Source of the DNA: Sisyra terminalis
Taxonomy: Eukaryota; Arthropoda; Insecta; Neuroptera; Sisyridae
Length of the DNA stretch: 64,000 bases
Direction: 5' to 3'
NCBI GenBank assembly: GCA_958496175.1
Contig: OY292276.1
Location: forward strand, 13,472,001-13,536,000
Position 1 is the first letter of the stretch. Each line of letters opens with the position of its first letter. A program made the translations under genes and the position numbers. This document shows positions 59,606-64,000 of the stretch, in pieces. Under the pieces are notes generated by a model. That model ran no database searches. It saw nothing but the letters and a program-made list of their open reading frames with translations, and had not been told where the DNA came from.

Positions 59606-60061
59606 ACTTTAAAAAAAAAAAATTCTTACACTTTTTCATGATAGAGTTTTGCTTATTTTTGCTAACATAAAATGCAATTTAATTTTGTGATGTATAAGTG
59701 TAATGAATGAGCAATGTATAAGGCAATGTGCTATGATCGTAAAAGAGAAAAAGTTGTTATAAAAATGTCCAGTATTCACTTTTGCATTTTTTTTTTGGAA
59801 CAGAAACATATATCATAAAATGGTACAGAGATCACATTATAAGAATTCTTGGAATTTATGATCTTGAAATTACCTGAATGTATTTAAATATTGTTGAAAA
59901 GTTTTGTCTTTTACAATCGTTTTAAGGTCCTTGGTACACGGGATTCCACCACTGATATTGCGACCAATTGACAATTTTCCAGAATTGATCTCGTGATTTA
60001 TTTTTTGGCCACCGATGTCATATACGATATGAATACAATTTTATTTCAGTAGTAGAATTTA
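59606..60061. other. intergenic, no gene seen
   Basis: AT-rich; no supported features. Confidence 0.45.
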
Positions 60062-60665
60062 TTACTCATTTTGGGTTACACTTCTGCTCAAGGGCCACAT
60101 GGGACAATGTGAGGTATTATTGCAAGCCTCACATTCATGGATGCAATTGTTGCCTGGTAATCCTTATTTACAGTTTCAATGACTTCAGTTCACTGTATGT
60201 GTAAAATTATATTTTGATATTACCTGCTAAAGTCGTTTGCTTTGTCGTAGACTGCTCAAATATCGCCTGCCAACCGAAGTATGAAGACATCAGCTCTAAA
60301 TGCATTGAAATTTTTAAATAATTATGAGAAATAAATATTTTTTTAATTAAATCAAAGTCGTTTAAAAGTTGGGTTTAATTCTTGTATCGAGAAAATTTGT
60401 AATATTTCCCGACTACGGGTTTTTATTAACTCTAGAGTCGCTAAAGAATGGTAAGCTCCTCTCTACAATTTTCACAGTTATGGTTCCCCCCTTACATTAT
60501 AATATGTTGATGGGTCATTCTGATGTGTTCTAATCTGAGCAGAAATATTATTATTATTATTAATCAAATAAATGCAATTGGAAATACTCTTCCATGAGTT
60601 ATCAAAAAGATCTAGAAAACTCATTTATAACATTTTAGAATTTAACTTACTTACTAACTTACCAT
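60062..60665 (-). CDS. tentative four-exon gene, small cysteine-rich protein (58 aa)
   Basis: Predicted only from splice sites and frame. Exon A ends with the start codon (60665-60663) directly before GTAAGT. Exon B is 60534-60496 (acceptor TTTCTGCTCAG, donor GTAAGG). Exon C is 60266-60224 (acceptor CGGTTGGCAG, donor GTAATA). Exon D is 60153-60062 (acceptor ATTACCAG, stop TAA). Phases fit throughout. The product ends with CIHECEACNNTSHC, four cysteines in 14 residues, then PMWPLSRSVTQNE. No signal peptide is seen, which is odd for such a cysteine pattern; an alternative first exon may exist. I do not recognise the family. Confidence 0.33.
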
Positions 60666-62519
60666 TAAACCTTATCAGATGATTAGTTCATCAGATTGAA
60701 ATAATAAAGAATCAATAAAATCATTCTATTTTTTGTTAATGCAGAAACAAAAAATTATAATAACAGTTAACTCCAGAAAATATTTGAATATTTGTTCTAA
60801 GTATAAAACAAATTACTTTTTAATCAATGGAAAATCTGAAAATAAAATTTTGAAATCAATAACACCGCAATTACATATATCACATTTTATTTTAATTTAT
60901 TTATATCCTAATCAAATACACATCTCATACAATGTGAAATTATTCCATTTTTTAAATATAACATTGATTAGAAATTTGGTTTGGAATTCGACAGAATATG
61001 AAAATATTTTTAATTCATCTGAACATTCATTATTCTGTCAAACGACTCCAATTATAAAATATTCCATTTCATGGTTATTTTTAATTAATATTGTTTATTT
61101 AAGGTATTTAAAGAATGTTAAATTTCAGATGTTTGATTAGCATTTCTTCTTCAATATGTTTTTAAAGCATTCATGATTTTTCAACAAAATTAATTAAAAC
61201 AATAAATACTTCAATTGACAAAAAACGTAATTTGATTACTTTTTCACTTTAAAAAAAAGTTTTCATAGCTGAAATTGTCATCGAATCTTACGATTTAGAT
61301 AGATCGTAGAATTCTATACAAGTTTGAAATTTACAAAGAAAAAGATCGCTGAAAAGCTACTCGAAAGACAGTCAAGTTTGAAAAATGCATTGGCTTTTAC
61401 ACAAGAACACACTCCAAGTGCTTATCATTGGAATAAAAAACAATTTTCAAGCGATTTTTTTCAAACAGAATCGTAAAACTTGAAAAATGGAATATAATTC
61501 GTTCGAATATCTCAACAGAAAACTTTTGATGATTAGATTTGTGATAAATTTCTTTTTGCAAATTCTAATATTAAATACCAATCTAGATTTTTTTTAATAT
61601 ACAAAAAGACTGTAACATTGTCTTAAAAATAATAAATTACTTCGTTTTTTTTACTTGCTTAGAATATAGTTTTATATATTTATGATTTCATGTTTGTTTT
61701 CGTATATGTTTTATACTAAATTTTTCATTTAAAAATCGACTATAGTTAGTAAAATAAAACTATGAGCGCTTCTGAGATTAATTTTCTTATAAAATGATTT
61801 GTATTGAGACAGATTAACATTAAATTTTTGTCGAATAAATTTGGCTTATTGTTAAAACTCTTTAAAAACTATTTTGTTCTAAGTTTAAAAAAGAAAAAAT
61901 AACAATTTTGTTATCTATACAAGCTTTATAAAATTAGAAATAAATACTCTTTTTCATTGAACTAAAACGTATAATACATTCTTCCATGAAATTAATATTA
62001 ATTTAGATATAATATTACATATTATTTTTACCTAAAGATGATTGACAATTTTCTAGATTTTAAGTTTCAAAAAACATTTTTTTTTTCACTTTGTCATTTA
62101 CAATGTATATTGTCGTTTAAAACTTAAAAATCATAATGAATATTAAATATGTTTATTATATAGACCTGTATATCTAATAGATAACTTTTGACATATTTGT
62201 TGAAATTTATTTTTTCTTCTGTATAAAAGAGTCATTCAAATTTGTATATTTGTTAAAGTATCAATTTTTCATTATCAATTTTAAGGTGTTAAAAAGGATC
62301 AATAACTGTTATCGATCAATAAATTAGGGCAAAATTAATATTTGCAAGATCAAAAATTGAAAAAAAAAATATAACAATTGGGGTTATATAGTTTTATATT
62401 ACATCAATAGGTCCCGGTACAAATTTCATAATATCCCAGATTGTTTTTTATAAATTGTGGAATTCTTCAAGAAAAATTTAAAAAATCATACCTGAAGGTC
62501 CAATGATTTTTATTTTTCT
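60666..62519. other. intergenic, no firm gene
   Basis: A 133-codon ATG frame on the plus strand (60739-61140) is extremely AT-rich and lacks motifs. A TTTTTTGTTAATGCAG acceptor-like run stands in front of it. I treat it as unsupported. Confidence 0.4.
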
Positions 62520-64000
62520 GTAAACAGCAATGCAGCAAAAGTTTCATCTATACTTTTTCCTCAAATTTGAATTCTGACCATATCCCATTAACCCTCACCA
62601 TCTACTCAAAGCTTAAGACTGAAACAAGGACTAAACAACTATACAAAAAGTGTACAAATAAATGTGCCTTTTTTAGACGCAATATTTAAGAAAACCTGGA
62701 CCTAAAATTGCGACTGAAAATAAAGGAAAATACTGAGAAAGCGCTTGAAAAGCTCAATAAAGCAGTGCTCATAGTATGCTGGATGGCAACCCCAATAGAA
62801 CATATTAAAAATAAAAATATGTAATACCTAAAGGAAATAAGAGAGTTAATTGATGAAAAGCGATGACTAAGGCGAATGTGAAAAGTACACAGGTGCCCAC
62901 AAAACAAAGACATCTTCAATGTAGGAACAAGGAAAGTAAAGAAACTACTTAGATCAAATAAAGAGAAGGCATTTCAAAATTGTATACAAAGCTTAACGTC
63001 TACAAGAAACACGGATTATTCACTGTAGAAGGTTACCAAAAGGTTTAAGCTACCCACAGAACAAAATTTTCCAATGGGAAAAAGGATGACAATTGGATAC
63101 GCAGGAAAACAGAGAAAACTGAATATTTTGCCACTTAATTACAAGATAACTTCACACCAAACCCTAGTATTTCTCGAATTAGCTTACATCCAGGTTATAT
63201 CAAAAACGCTGTAGGAAATGTGAGATACTACCTAACGCCAATCTAATTCACCTAGTCGAATGAAATAAAGTTTCTTATCCAAAACATAAAATCTCACAAA
63301 GCTCCAGGATATGACTTTATACCTGGAAAATTACTTAAAGAGCCTCCTAGAAAATGAATAGTCTACATTTCAGTGACATTTGACCACTTAAATAGAACAA
63401 TACTCATTCCATAGCAGTGGCAAGTGGTTCAAGTCATCAAGATACAAAAACCTGGGAAATCACCACCAGAGGTCAATTTCTACAGACCAATCAGCTTGTT
63501 ACCAACGCTAAGGAAACTATACGAAAAAATGCTGTTAACCAGAATACAATTAACAATATCAAACAGGTCAGCCATACCTGATTACTAATTTGGTTCTAGA
63601 GCAAAGCACTCAACCCTGAAGAAAGTGCATCGAATTGTAAATACAATTCGAGAAATACAAAAAAATAAAAATATTATAAGCGTTTGATAAAGTTTGGCAC
63701 AAGGCCCCTTGGTAAAAAAAAATAAATCCCAGAATACTTGGAAATTTGATCATTGTATTTGAACGATCGATTCTTCCAGGTCAAAATACGGAACGAGGTA
63801 TCTGCACTTTTACAATCAAAACGAAAATTTCTCAAGGTAGTATATTGGGTCCATTGTTATACTTGCTGTACACAGCCGACATGCCAGTGACGGATAACGT
63901 CTCAGTAGCCACATATTATGCAGATGATACAACAATTATTGCAACGGCAGAAAACCCAGAAAATACAGCAGCGATTCTCCAAAATTAAAAAAAAAATAAG
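62520..64000 (+). pseudogene. Jockey-type LINE (endonuclease end and reverse transcriptase), decayed, runs off window
   Basis: The plus strand starts in the endonuclease C-terminus (LNSDHIPLTL), continues through a linker with ALEKLNKAV and LKEIRELIDEKR, then the RT: KAPGYDFIPGKLL, IQKPGKSPPEVNFYRPISLL, AFDKVWH (motif A, near 63680), SQGSILGPLLYLLYTADMP and the catalytic YADD at 63917-63928. Several stops sit where tryptophan or arginine is expected (for example YSL-stop-KVTK), and frameshifts occur near 63690. The 5' end is truncated near 62520 and the 3' end lies outside. Confidence 0.85.

Noticed and set aside
60739..61140. 133-codon ATG frame
   Set aside because: It is extremely AT-rich with no motif. 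A frame this long is expected by chance once or twice in 64 kb of such DNA.
62686..62919. Minus-strand 77-codon frame
   Set aside because: It is the antisense shadow of the Jockey LINE linker read on the plus strand.

Overview
This window looks like AT-rich intergenic and accessory DNA from a transposon-laden insect genome. A beetle is plausible, but the sequence does not settle the order. Support comes from a lysosomal-type glucosylceramidase with insect-like features, short introns (50-60 bp) with consensus splice sites, and a mixture of mariner, Tc1, hAT, pogo-like, Penelope-like, Jockey/RTE-like LINE and Ty3/gypsy elements. No rRNA, tRNA, CRISPR array or bacterial-type operon was found.

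Layout. 1-8 kb: a mariner deletion derivative, a deleted hAT-like element and a long fold-back. 8.46-10.0 kb: an intact, intron-free glucosylceramidase gene (GH30), the only long host gene. 11-17 kb: pogo-like and other MITEs, fragments of Penelope-related repeats and a dispersed repeat. 17.4-26.6 kb: three short two-exon genes for small secreted proteins, which I found by reading splice sites. All three have a short first exon inside the signal peptide, a phase-0 intron of 50-57 bp and one terminal exon. A decayed Penelope-like retroelement lies among them. 27-34 kb: a fold-back with hammerhead-like arms, a second mariner copy with the same deletion, a Tc1 element carrying a nested unknown element, and an RTE-like LINE containing a hAT MITE. 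37-49 kb: two arrays of a ~338-bp satellite in opposite orientation, enclosing nested hAT elements and a very young Ty3/gypsy element. That element has identical 235-bp LTRs and a 4-bp target duplication, but its reverse transcriptase and RNase H have been removed in frame. 51 kb: an 11-copy ~75-bp minisatellite. 51.8-59.6 kb: hAT MITEs, fold-backs and LINE tails. 60.1-60.7 kb: a tentative four-exon gene for a cysteine-rich small protein. 62.5-64 kb: a decayed Jockey-type LINE running off the window.

The host genes do not form an evident pathway. The glucosylceramidase degrades glucosylceramide in lysosomes or outside the cell. The small secreted proteins share gene architecture but no obvious sequence similarity, as seen in fast-evolving secreted peptides. 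Most of the remaining structure records insertion, internal deletion and nesting of mobile elements.
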